This document shows, in pieces, positions 1-12,300 of a stretch of 64,000 nucleotides of DNA (positions within the stretch are counted from its first letter, which is position 1; each line of letters starts with the position of its first letter). The notes below the pieces were generated by a model. It did not search any database. It worked only from the letters and a program-made list of their open reading frames with translations, and was not told where the DNA came from. The stretch is from Panopea generosa (Eukaryota > Mollusca > Bivalvia > Adapedonta > Hiatellidae): assembly GCA_029582155.1 (NCBI GenBank), contig CM055902.1, positions 19,045,248 to 19,109,247 on the forward strand, written 5' to 3'. A program made the translations under genes and the position numbers.

Positions 1-35
1 GTCATAAAAATAAGAAGAAGAAACAAAGTGTTAAC

Positions 36-212
36 TACAGTCAAACCTGTGTAAGCAGTCACCTTTATTAAGCCACCTGTCTTTAGCAACCATATTTTCT
101 ATTTCCCATTTCTATGCATTGAAAGTAAATTGGCCTGTATTAAGCAACATCCTGTCTTAAAAGATCACTTCTGCCCCTTCACTTGACTGGCTGGTTAAGA
201 CAGGTTTGACTA
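36..212. mobile_element. TA-flanked MITE, family A copy 1
   Basis: Begins TACAGTCAAACCTGT and ends ACAGGTTTGACTAT, imperfect terminal inverted repeats with TA at the borders. The body shares the TTAAGCA, TTGCTTAATA and GAAATAGA blocks with three other copies in this window. TA targets suggest a Tc1/mariner-type non-autonomous element. Confidence 0.8.
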
Positions 213-679
213 TGGACACAATCAGAGAGGCACATCACAGGTTATTGACAGCTAAAACAGTCAGACGTATTATTTAAGCACCGTCAATTACAGTAGTACA
301 ACAGTACCATAGTTACCCAATTTTTTTTACCCTTGTCATGTAAACATTTCATTAATTTTTTATGAAAACCAATAAATATAACAATATGACAAATAATGGA
401 GAACAGGTTCAAATTTTGAACATAAGATGGAGGTGATCAACAAAGATGTGAGAAATAAAGAACAAAAACAGTATTAATATCCAACTGTGTTATGCTTGGA
501 TGGATAATATCAACATTATTCCTGCAATACTAGTTTGCTAAAAAATGTATGGGGTTCAACCATTACCATTTTAAATGCATCACAGGAATGAATGTGAGAA
601 GAGCGACCATTCTTGTGTAACTAATTGGCAAACTTCTGTAATATATTTAACCAAGCTGGTCTCAGACCCTTGACCTCAA

Positions 680-770
680 TCATAAATGGGGAAAGTAATT
701 AAGTAAACTGATCATCAGTTAGCCCTCGATGGCATAAAAATTATACTTAATATTTGAACAAATTAAGTAA
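680..770 (+). mobile_element. SINE family C 3' fragment
   Basis: Only AACTGATCATCAGTTAGCCC, GATGGCATAAAAATTATACT and the following tail are left. Confidence 0.65.
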
Positions 771-1094
771 TAGAAAAATTATGTTACACAAATAATTTGT
801 ATGTTTTATGTATACATAATGAGAATTATTCTATGAGAAACAAAAAAGCAAACATTGGTTGGTAATCCTACAGTTGTTGTTTATATCATTACATATTAAT
901 CTTTCATTTAAAGATAAATAACATAATAGTTTTAGAACAGGTGATATATATATATATATTACATGTATCATCTTCAGTGAATACATGCAACTCAGAGCAC
1001 AATATTGCACGAGACATAAAGCCTCGAATGTGATCAGATGATCTATCTGACATATCCACGAGAGATGATATAGGTAACTAGTTTATACCAATTT

Positions 1095-1270
1095 ATTTTA
1101 GCTCAACTGTGATGAAAGCTCAGAGCTTATATGAAATGCTCGGAATTCACTTCCTGGGTAGTACCAGTTCTGAGTGTTGTTTTATGAGAGGCATCAGGTT
1201 GAGCTGGGAATCAAACCTGTAACCTATGGCGTAAGCGACCAACACTCTATGTATTACACTATCTCCCGCT
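1095..1270 (-). mobile_element. tRNA-derived SINE, family B
   Basis: Read on the minus strand it has a tRNA-like head with a B-box-like GTTTGATTCCC, a body with AGTACTACCCAGGAAG-type sequence, and a tail ending AGCTAAAAT. Head decayed. Confidence 0.75.
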
Positions 1271-1711
1271 TAACTGGTAACTGTACAGAAATGAACTATT
1301 TATTATATATATGTCCATTTATGTTATTATAGCAGCAGTAACATTAAAATAAAATGGAGTTAAATCATTTTTCAGTAGAAGGTATATGGTTTGTAATTTG
1401 AAATACAAAATGTACTAGAATTGTTCTTATTTCTTTCAATTGCTAATAGATATTAAACAAAAACTTTATTGACTTTTAATAAACCTGTACTGTGTAAGAT
1501 TAGGAAATACCCCTTTTGAAAGCTTGGCAATAATAAAGAAGCGAGACATCATGAATATCAATGGACGTGCAAAAGTGGAAAACATCTGTTGATGAAACTA
1601 AACTGTAGAAATTCTGTAGTATCGCCATTGTTATCATGTTTGGTATATAATAAACTTATTTTATTTTAATATAAAATTTACTATCAATCTTCCGAAGGGA
1701 AGAAAATATTG

Positions 1712-2120
1712 TATCAATGTCTATATTAAACTTTTTTTCACAAATTTTCGGCTTTCGCCTTCTTCAGAAAATCACAGTCTTTTAAGGACTATGTCACATC
1801 CATTTTGTAAAATTTAACTAAATAACTGACAGGAAATGATGTAATGTCAAAACATTAAAAAGGAAATGATGTGACGCTAGCAACGTCAATTGATGTCTCG
1901 TTAAGAATTCCCGAACTTTTAAGATACATACATAGTTCCAGTTATAAGTAAGTAATTCACAAAAGTTAGTATGTATAATTTGATTTAACGTTACATCCAT
2001 TTGGTGTTTTTGTGTTTAGCCGTTGCATCCAAATGTCTTCCACAAGAAGCCTATTTTCCTGAAGAAGGCGAATGCCGAAAATTTGTGAAAAAAAAGAGTT
2101 TAATATAGACATGATTGATA
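1712..2120. mobile_element. Foldback element with about 60-bp inverted arms
   Basis: Arms 1712-1770 and 2054-2120 are inverted copies; both contain the block CACAAATTTTCGGC or its complement and CGCCTTCTTCAG. The middle is about 280 bp and non-coding. Confidence 0.75.
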
Positions 2121-2122
2121 TT

Positions 2123-2287
2123 TTATTTTAGCTCGATTGCGAAAAAAGCTCAAAGCTTATATCAGCTGTTCCTGGGTAGTACCAGCACTGAGTATTGTTT
2201 TTTGAGAGGCATCAAGTCAAGCTAGGATCGAACCCACATCCTCTGGTGTGAGTGGCCGACACTCTATTAGCTACAGTATGGCTCCCT
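2123..2287 (-). mobile_element. tRNA-derived SINE, family B
   Basis: Same family and orientation as 1095-1270; B-box-like GGGTTCGATCC on the minus strand. It abuts the right arm of the foldback element. Confidence 0.75.
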
Positions 2288-3119
2288 TTTAAATATGATA
2301 TAATAAACTTAGACATAACCTCTCATTTTGATTTCATATATATCACATCATTTGATATATGTAAGGTTGCACTTTAGTCGTGCAGAAATGTACCTTTGGA
2401 CATGGATGCCCCCGCTGTAAGCAAGAGTGAAACAAGATACCTAATAGTGATCAGACATTACATTTTCCACAGTACCATGTACTGGTACTTTGGAATCATT
2501 TAACTTTATGTGTCACCGTTCACACAGTGCCTACTCTTATACAAAACACATCTTGTCGTTACCAGAAAAGGGACGTAACTTTGATATAATTTAAGCTGAA
2601 AGTTATGGCACTTGTCTCTATGTTTTGTCACTGACAAGAAATTTCATTAAAATCTATGATAATCTTTTTGAAAAACCAGCAAACTACAAATTCACTAAAA
2701 CATATATATGGGCCATAACTCTGCCAAAAGTCAATAGACCCGATATGCGCAGTTAAGCTTCATACTGAAATTTCTTGCCAAATATCTCGACAATCTGTCC
2801 AAAACTCAAAGAAGTGTACTCTGAACAAAATTTAGATATTATATAATCATTGAAGGTCCAGAACTTTGTATAAATGTAACAGATTGAAAGAATGATTGTA
2901 AAACTTCCTGTCCACATTTTTTTTATGGTAGGCACACTCGTGTCACCAAAACCCCATGCACAGGGGTACTCAGACTGTTCACCATATCAATGTTAAAGAT
3001 TAAAATGAAAGAATCCATCAATTTGATAAAGAATTTGATAATCAGATATTGTTATGTCATATGTCACAAATACAAGTTTGCATAGTAATTTTATATATAA
3101 TTATTAAATTCTTTTTAAT

Positions 3120-3360
3120 TCATTCATCATCATCAGAATCATCATCATCATCGCTATCATCGCTGCTTTCATCTGAACTGATGACCTTTCTTCGTTGCCT
3201 AGGAACTGACAAATGACTTCTGGGATTATTCCTTGACCTTGACAATGACCTTGGTCTTTGAGGATGACCTTTACCATGTGCTGGTTGCTGCTGAGGGGTG
3301 GGTACCTGAGGGGGTAAACCTTCTGAAAGCGGCCTCTCGACCTTCTTAACAGATGGATTC
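3120..3360 (-). CDS. CSTPP1: CSTPP1 exon 9 (C-terminal tail and stop)
   Basis: Entered in phase 2 from acceptor TTCTTTTCCCAG; it runs to TGA at 3122-3120. The 80 residues are low complexity: a basic P/Q-rich stretch (PPQVPTPQQQPAHGKG), an R/S-rich stretch, then an acidic run of S, D and E with possible CK2 sites. The human protein also ends in a basic RSRK-like stretch followed by an acidic tail, which supports the choice of frame. The overlapping frame over the same bases is a shadow. No clear AATAAA was found just downstream on this strand. Confidence 0.88.
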
Positions 3361-6300
3361 CTGGGAAAAGAAACATTCATGTCATCTATTATGGTAACAT
3401 TAATGCAATTAGTACAAATATCTGAATGAAGGAAAATAAATGATCACCTAAAAAAAAGAATGTATTCATTAATATAGAATTAACTAGTTTATACTTTATC
3501 TTTAATATAAAAAACATATTTTAATACAACTAGATTGAAACAAAACAAATTACATTAAATTCCCCTGACATGAATTTAATTCTTTCGGACTTAAAATAAA
3601 TTTATTTTGTGCATATATTATGTGTATAAATCTTACATTGCATAAACTTAAATTACTTCCCTTTACTGATAAAAAATATAACTATATCAACAACTTACTT
3701 GGTTTAACCAGATGGTTTCCTTAGCTTCAATTCTATACAGTATATACCAGGAATAACTGACAAGTTAAATAATTAACTCGGTTTTCATGGAATAAAGTTT
3801 TAAAGATTTTTTTATAAATAAAATTGATAAATCAAAATCATTATAAATTAATAAAGGTAAATTTTGCCTAAACTTGAAAGAAACTCCAAACAGGAATTTC
3901 GCAAGGATTTGTATCAAATGTCATTTATAAAAACGGTTGTAAATACTGAAAACTTAAGACTTACCATCTAACTTAGATCTTTAATATAAAGAATCTCATT
4001 CTTACATAATCTCATTCTTACAAAAAGCTGTCAGCTGTTGTAAATGCTTTCACCTAATGTTTTGCTATACAAACTGAAAGCTATATTAATGATTAAACTA
4101 TTTAAGAATCACCATTCTATCATTCTACCGTTGTAAACACTTTAAACTAAATACTTGTCATTCTAACATGAAGCTACTGTAAACACTTAAGACTTAACAT
4201 ATTAAAGATTGATAGTTCTTACAAAGCTGTTGTAATTGCTTAAAACTAAAGTTTTGCCATACTTACTTAAAGCTGTTGTAAATGTTTAAAGCTAAAGGTT
4301 TACCATCATTCAGACTTGAAGCTGTAGTAAATGCTTGGAGCTAAGGATTCTCCATTCTTACTTTAAGCTGTTGTAAATGCTTTTAGCTAAAGTTTTACCA
4401 TTCTTACTTAAAGCTGTTGTAAATGTTTAAAGATAAAGATTCACCATTCTTACTTCAAGCAGTTGTAAATGCTTATAGCTAAAGTTTCACAATCTTACTT
4501 GAAGCTCTGTTAAATGCATTAAGCTAAACATTCGCCATTCTTACTTGAAGCTGCTGTAACCGCTTTCAGCTAAAGATTTGCCATTTTAACTGTTATAAAT
4601 GCTTAAAGCAACAGTTTCTGTTCTTACTTGAAGATGTTGTAAATGCTTAAAGCTAGTTTTGCCATTCTGACTGTTGTAAATACTTAAACTAACTATTCCT
4701 CATTCAAATTAAAGCTGTTGTAAATAAATCATATAGAAATGTCCATCTTAACATAAAGCTTTTGTAAATACTTAAAGCTAACTATTCCTCATCCAAAATA
4801 AAGCTGTTGTAAATAAATCATATAGAAATATCCATCTTAACATAAAGCTGTTGTAAATACTTAAAGCAAAATATTCCTCATTCAAAACAAAGCTGTTGTA
4901 AATAAACCATATAGAAATGTCCATCTTAACATCAAGCTGTTGTAAAGTGTTTACAGTAGGTGACTTTAAGATAACTCAATTTAACAACATATTTAGAAAT
5001 AAGGTAACCATGCTTTGTGTTATAAATGCTTTATGCAACAGTTTTTCTTCTTACTTGAAGATGTTGTAAATGCTCAAAGCTAGTTTTGTCATTCTGACTT
5101 AAACCTGTTATAGATATCCTCATTTAAAAAAAAAAAGCTGTTGTAAATAAATCATAGAAATGTCCATCTTAACATAAAGCTGTTGTAAATAATTAAAGCT
5201 AACTATTCCTCATTTAAAAAAAAGCTGTTGTAAATAAATAATATAGAAATGTCCATCTTAACATAAAGCTGTTGTAAATAATTAAAGCTAACTATTCCTT
5301 ATTAAAAAACAAAAAACTGTTGTAAAATGTTTACAGTATGTGACTTTAAGATAGCTAAATTTAACAAAATACTTAAAAATAAGGTTACCATGCTTTGTGA
5401 ATAAATTTAAATATTAATTGTGTTCGACACACTGGATCAAGTTTCACCAACATTTACTCAGCTGATTAAATAATAAGAAACTTAAAACATAGAGAAATGT
5501 AACGCGACTGACTATTCAGTAAGTAAAAACAATGTAAGTGCCTCTATTTATAAACATGTAACTATTTAAATTGTATTTTCCCTATTTCTATGCCTCAGAG
5601 GAGAAGAGTGACATGACTTATTCACTGCACCATTCACAATTTTAGAGGGAAAAAATTCACTTTCGGGATTTGAACCCGCAAGCCAAGTATTGCTACTTTA
5701 AAGTTTTTATATATCAACTTTGTTACAAAATATCTACTTTGTTACTAAATATCTACGTTGTTACTAAATGTTAGTGAAATTTGACTCAGGCATATGAATT
5801 ATAAAAACTTAAGATTTTGTGACTGTGAGAAAGTATTGTAAAATCACTCACAAACGATAGCGGAAGTGTTACATATGTTGAAATAGACCCAACTTTTTAT
5901 GATGTTTATAGTTGGTGTACGAGGCAAGTGCCCAACGATGGATCTCAAAACTATATATTGACTTCCTGATAAAGACAAGGTTAAAAACATGTTATGTTTC
6001 AGTATCACAGCAGGGAACCAACTTGAAATCGGGTGACATTTTATGAATCAACACACAGGGTTACTAAAGTTTTATGTTTCGTTATCACAGCGGAGAACCA
6101 ACTTGAAGTCAGGTGACTTTTTATGAATCAACACATGTTAACAAAAGTTTTATGTTTCATTATCACAGCGGGGAACCAACTTGAAGTCGGATGACTTTTT
6201 TTTTGTAGCGCCACACTATTTTCTCTTCAATTTACTTCAGATTTTTAACTTATATCAAATCCACTAAAACATGACAAAATCAATATTTTAATCGCAGTGG

Positions 6301-9300
6301 TAAACTAGAAACAAAATTCCCATTGTTAATTATGAAACAGAAAGCTGCTGGAATCTAAGAAAATGTGAACAGAATTAAGTTATATGAAAGTTTGTGAGAT
6401 GTCTTTTATCATTTTGATGATAACACAGCACAATTTACCATTAAAGTTTTTATTTCCTAAATTTTCCTTCATTAGAACTTATTTTACTTCAAGTTAATTT
6501 CCTGCCAAATATCTCAAACAAAAATGAGGCTACTTTCATTGCTAATTAGACTGAAAAATCTACGCTCAAATAATTCATTCTGAAGTTTTATTCTTGCTGC
6601 GAATCAAATGACATGGTGTAGCTTAGTTGTAGATATTAACAGAAGAAGCCAAATTAAATTCTACAGCATGCAAACCCAGGAAAATGTAATCACACAACTC
6701 ATTTGAAGCGTCACAAAATATGTTGCAATTTTCAGCGGGAAATCTATTTTAATCTAACCTAGCCCAAGTTAGGAAATCCCTTTTATTATTTTGGCATGTT
6801 TAAATAGATATCCTAATAGCAATGGGGTTGCAGTGAGTATAGATAGGCATTATTTTATTAGCCAATTTTAAATTTTTTAAAAATCCTGATACACTTCCTT
6901 TAAATGTTATACCCAATGTGAAAAATAGTTCCTACAACTTTTACCAATTTTACCCAACGTCTTCCGTGGTGCAATAGTTGCTTATAAAGCAATTGTGGAT
7001 AAAGTGATGACAGTATTGTTAATTCTTTTAGGAGTTTTCCTTGGCCTTAATATGGTCTAATGCACTGCCTCATGGTTCTATTGCCCCTCAATGGTGTATT
7101 CAGAGGTCCTCCTTCAAATATGTTAGTAGGTATCACAGTCTTAAAGAGGCCCAAGAGGATCTAAATCACTCTACTTGCAACAGATGCTACATGTAAAATA
7201 TCTAAGGTAAACTTTTAAGTGTTTTTTTTAAATTTTACTTAAAATGTTCTTATAAGCTCTGTGACAGGGCATTTGTGGTCAAACCACGCTGGTTCAACAA
7301 CTCGTTAAAGATCTTGTTATATAACTGCTGTGCAAGCTTGGTTAAGATTAAATGAAAAATAAAGGTGCTATCGCGCCTACAAGAAAAAGGTTAACAGAAG
7401 GACGGACAGACAGAGGAGACAATTTAACATGACACAAACCTTGCTGGCCTTTAGCCAGTAGAGCTAAAAATGGCATTGAACTACATTCCTCCCCTTCCAT
7501 ACAACCTTCGTATTTTGAAATTGTTATGAATGGTTGCTAGGATGATTTTTTTGCATAGAATTGCTTAACATATTCATGTATACAGACCCTTAGGAAAGTT
7601 CATGTAGGGTTGAATACTGATTCCAATTGCATTTGATTTTGCAATTTCTGTTCTTAATCCTTTGAGTACAGTGTTTATTCTAAGCATTGTTATAGAAATT
7701 TTTCTTTTATTCCCCCATATTTTATAACAATGTACCATCTTTATCCTGATATGCTTGTATCACTTATACAAGGGCAAATGTCATTAACAATTGTTGACCT
7801 GCTTAGGGGAGGGGCATTTAATTGTTCAGTGTGCATTCAATTTAATGCTTCTTCTTTATTTACTATGTATTTCATTTGCATTCTTGTATCATTATAAATT
7901 GTTGAATTAATTCAATAGCAGACTTTAATTCTGGTAATTTCATTTATTGTGTTGCGTACATTAATTGAAGTTGTTCACATTTCTTCATCTGTAGTAGAGT
8001 GCTCGGTCTAATGGTTGAGCATTTGACCCCAAACTGAAGGGCCATGGGTTCGATCTCCTGCCACAGCTATGTGTTGTGCTAGAGTAAGACATTTTATCTG
8101 CATGTGTTTAAATGTTGCTGTCCATGAAGACTTTGAGAGTGATTTGACTAAGTTGAATGTTCTGTTTCACAATCAATGTAAAATAAATAATCTTAAAACG
8201 TGTGCAGTAGACCTCGGTCTGGGAATTAAATGGATAGGATTAAATGCATGTTACTTCTGTTCTGTCTTGACAGGTAATGTTTGCTAAACACACAGGAATT
8301 CCATGTTCAAGTCCCCACTGTGGACGTGTATTTTTAGTTGTATTTTTCCAGTCCAGCTACACATGTCATCTGCGCTTACATGCCACAGGGTCTGTATACA
8401 TTATGAATTATGACAAATAAATTATACAATTTAGAATAACAGAAACAAAGCAATTCAAAGATAGCAAATGATAAACATGGTCAATATCTGAACCTTCCCT
8501 CCATTACCACCACGATACACACCACCATAGACAGCACAACCCTACCAAACCATCAATACCACTGACCAGTGTATATAATAACTTACTTATTACACTTACA
8601 ACAGGGCAATAATTTACAGGGTAGAAGTGCTGCAATAAAATCAAATTTTATAGAAACTTTTAATTTCCCTCTAAAATTTAGAATTTATATTTATGATTAA
8701 AAAATACATGTAGTATCTAATAAAATGTTTAATAAAACACACAATCACAAGATAAGGTAAGATAATATATTTTATTTCCTTCATTTGGCATAGGAGAGTC
8801 ACAGGCAATATGATTTGTCAGGTGACTTTACTTGAGTGTAATCACTAAATAAACATACTAGTCTTAAAAAAAACTACATGTACATGAAGTCATGCAATAT
8901 ACTAAGAAATACAAAAGGCATAATGGTCAAAGTAATAATAGTTAAAACAATGCACACTATAAATGTATGTAACACACTATTAACCTTAATGTATCTAATA
9001 CACCATCAGCCTAGATGCTATACTTCTAGCAATATAATGTTACAGTATCGGCATATATGTATGCAATATAATATCACCCTAGATGGCACATATAAGACAC
9101 TATCACTCTAGATGCCACATATAATACACTATCACCCTAGATGGCCCATATAACACACTATCTCCCTAGATGCCACATATAACACACTATCAACCTAGAT
9201 GCCACATATAACACACTATCACTCTAGATGCCACATATAACACACTATCAACCTAGATGGCACATATAACACACTATCACCCTAGATGCCACATAAAACA

Positions 9301-12300
9301 ATCACCCTAGATGGCCCATATAACAGACTGTCAACCTAAATGTATGTAACAGACTGTCAGCCTAAATTTAGGTAACAGAATGTCAGCCTAAATTTAGGTA
9401 ACAGAATATCTGCCTAAATATATGAAACAGACTGTCAGCCTAAAATAATTCAACAGACTGTCAGCCTAAATGTATGTAACAGACTGCCAGCCTAAATGTA
9501 TGTAACAGACTGTTAGCCTAAATGTATGTAACAGACTGTCAGCTAAAAAAAAATATAATTCAACAGACTGTCAGCCTAAATGTATGTAACAGACTGCCAG
9601 CCTAGATGTATGTAACAGACTGTCAGCCTAAATGTATGTAACAGACTGTCAGCTAAAATAAATTATTATTCAACAGACTGTCAGCCTAAATGTATGTAAC
9701 AGTCTGTCAGTCTAAAAGTATGTAACAGTCTGTCAGCCTAAATGTATGTAACAGTCTGTCAGCCTAAATGTATGTAACAGACTGTCAGCCTAAATGTATG
9801 TACTAAATTGTCAGCCTAAATATTTGTAACAGACTGTCAGCCTTAATGTATGTAACAGACTGTCAGCCTAAATGTATGTAACAGTGTGTCAGCCTAAATT
9901 TATGTAACATACTGTCAGCCTAAATGTATGTAACAGACTGTCAGCCTTAATGTATGTAACAGACTGCCAGCCTTAATGTATGTAACAGTCTGTCAGCCTA
10001 AATGTATGTAACAGACTATCAGCCTAAATATTTGTAACAGACTTTCAGCCTAAATGTATATAACAGTCTGTCAGCCTAAATGTATGTAACAGATTGTCAG
10101 CCAAAATATTTGTAAAAGACTGTCAGCCTAAATATTTGTAAATGACTGTCAGCCTAAATGTATTTTATGGACTTTCTATCTAGATTGGTGTAATGCCCAT
10201 CTTCCTAGATACATGTAACATGCTATTAGTCTAAAATGTATGCAACACACTTTCAGCCTATCTTTATGAAACACACTATCAGCCTAAGTAGCTACTGGCT
10301 AGCAAGCTTCATTTTTTGCCAGATGCAGCATTCACACTGTTTTATTTAACTGTTACATATATGTAGTTATGACATTTCTGTGCATTCATATCTGACAAGC
10401 ATATACACTAGCAGCAAGTGCTCTTCCTGGCTATATATATATATATTTCATGTTGTGTATGTTGTCTTTAACAGATACAGTGTATATACAATATTTCCCT
10501 TTAACCACCCCCCATCCTCACCATGTGGTATCAAAGTAATGTATGGACTACCACTGACGTATAACCAGTAGTTAGTGAGATGTGACCTTGCTATAAAACT
10601 CTTACCAGAAGATAATTCCAATGCTTGCACAAGTACAAAAGCTCCCATTTTTCTTCAGAAAGGTCAAGCTTACAAAATGCTGTCTCCAAACTGTATAGAC
10701 TGTGCATGCATATTGGTACAGTATTTTTTTTTGTTTAAAAAGAGTAATATGTGCATCCTGATTTGCAGAAATGTGCAGGTAAACCCTGAAACAATCAGTA
10801 TGTGCTGCAACATTAAAAAAATTACATTTTCTAATGATATTTGACTATCATATTTGAAAACAGACATCTGTATTACTGGTTTTGTGCTAAATTGCAGCAG
10901 ATCTACGAAATGTGCATTACTAGCGTGCAAATATAGGAATAGGGAATCGGCCAGCAGTCAAGGTATGTTCCGAGCTGTAACAGTGGTACAGTATTTGCAT
11001 TATTACAGTTCTGCTTACATAAATCACATCAGACATCAATTTTAATTATTTGTTGCTGTCTCAATACATAGGGTAAATACGGTACTGAAAATTGAAATCA
11101 GTTGGCAGCCAAGCACGATTTTGTAAAGAATAATGAGTTCTGTGCTGAGCTGTCACTGTCACAGTTATTATAAAGTATATGTAATATTTCTGTGCGTTTT
11201 GCTTCAGAAAAGTGCACCTCTAGAGCAGAAGTATGAAGCCATGCTAGTTCTATAGGCAGAATGAGACGGTGCAAAATTACGTTACCTTTTCTTGCTTTGT
11301 TTAATGATATTGTTCACATACGTTTCCGATAGCATTTGCCCATCTACAGATGACATCCTACTGAAAATGACCTTGTAACATTTATTCAAGTTATTTAAGT
11401 TTATTACTCTCCTTGAACTTGTCAGCTGTGCAAATAATTGATTTTCAAATTGTTTATTCACATTATTAACTATTGTAGTTTACACAATCATATCAACCAG
11501 TAATAGACAATTCATATAGAGCAAGACAAAGGCAGCTGCACAGTACCTGTACTTGACGGTACATATTTTATAGATACAAATCAGTACAATACTTGACTTC
11601 ACACACACACAAGCCAATGGCAGCTATATATTACTTGACTGTACATGTTTTATAGATATAAACCAGCTGTACAATACTTGATGTTACATTTTCTATAGAT
11701 ACAATCAAATGGCAGCTGCACAGTACTTGACAGTACTTATAATATAGTTATAATAAAATGGCAGCTGCAAAGTACTTGACAGTACTTATTATATATAGAT
11801 ATAATAAAATGGCAGCTGCACAGTACTTGACAGTACATAATCTATAGATACAATCAAATGGCAGCTGCACAGTGCTTGACAGTACATATTCTATACATAA
11901 AATGGCAGCTGCACAATATCTGACTACATATTCTATACAGCCAATGGCAGCTGCACATTATTTGACAGTACATATTCTATAGAGCAAATGGCAGCTGTAC
12001 AATACTCGATAGAACATATTCTATACAGCCAATGGCAGGTGTACATCATTTTACAGTACATATTCTATACAGCCAATGGCAGCTGCACAATATTTGACAG
12101 TACATATACTATACAGCCAATGGTAGATGTACATTATTTGACAGTACATATTCTATACAGCCAATGGCAGCTGTACATTATTTGACAGTACATATTCTAT
12201 ACAGCCAATGGCAGCTGCACAATATTTGACAGTACATATTCTATACAGCCAATGGTAGCTGCACAATATTTGACAGTATATATTCTATACAGCCAATGGC

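Larger units (their letters stand above)
1..3119. other. Flank beyond the CSTPP1 stop
   Basis: AT-rich, no gene recognised. Holds a MITE, a SINE tail, two SINEs and a foldback element listed separately, and at about 2560-2780 a dispersed bivalve-type repeat with GGGCCATAACTCTGCC. The CSTPP1 3' untranslated region must lie in the right part of this stretch, but I could not place its end. Confidence 0.5.

Noticed and set aside
3104..3376. 90-codon minus-strand frame overlapping CSTPP1 exon 9
   Set aside because: It would need a different phase at the exon 9 acceptor, and its end (a methionine-rich run) does not match the family, while the chosen frame gives the acidic tail.
9062..10288. CRISPR-like spacing in the regular repeats
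   Set aside because: Units are head-to-tail without unique spacers, in a eukaryotic intron.
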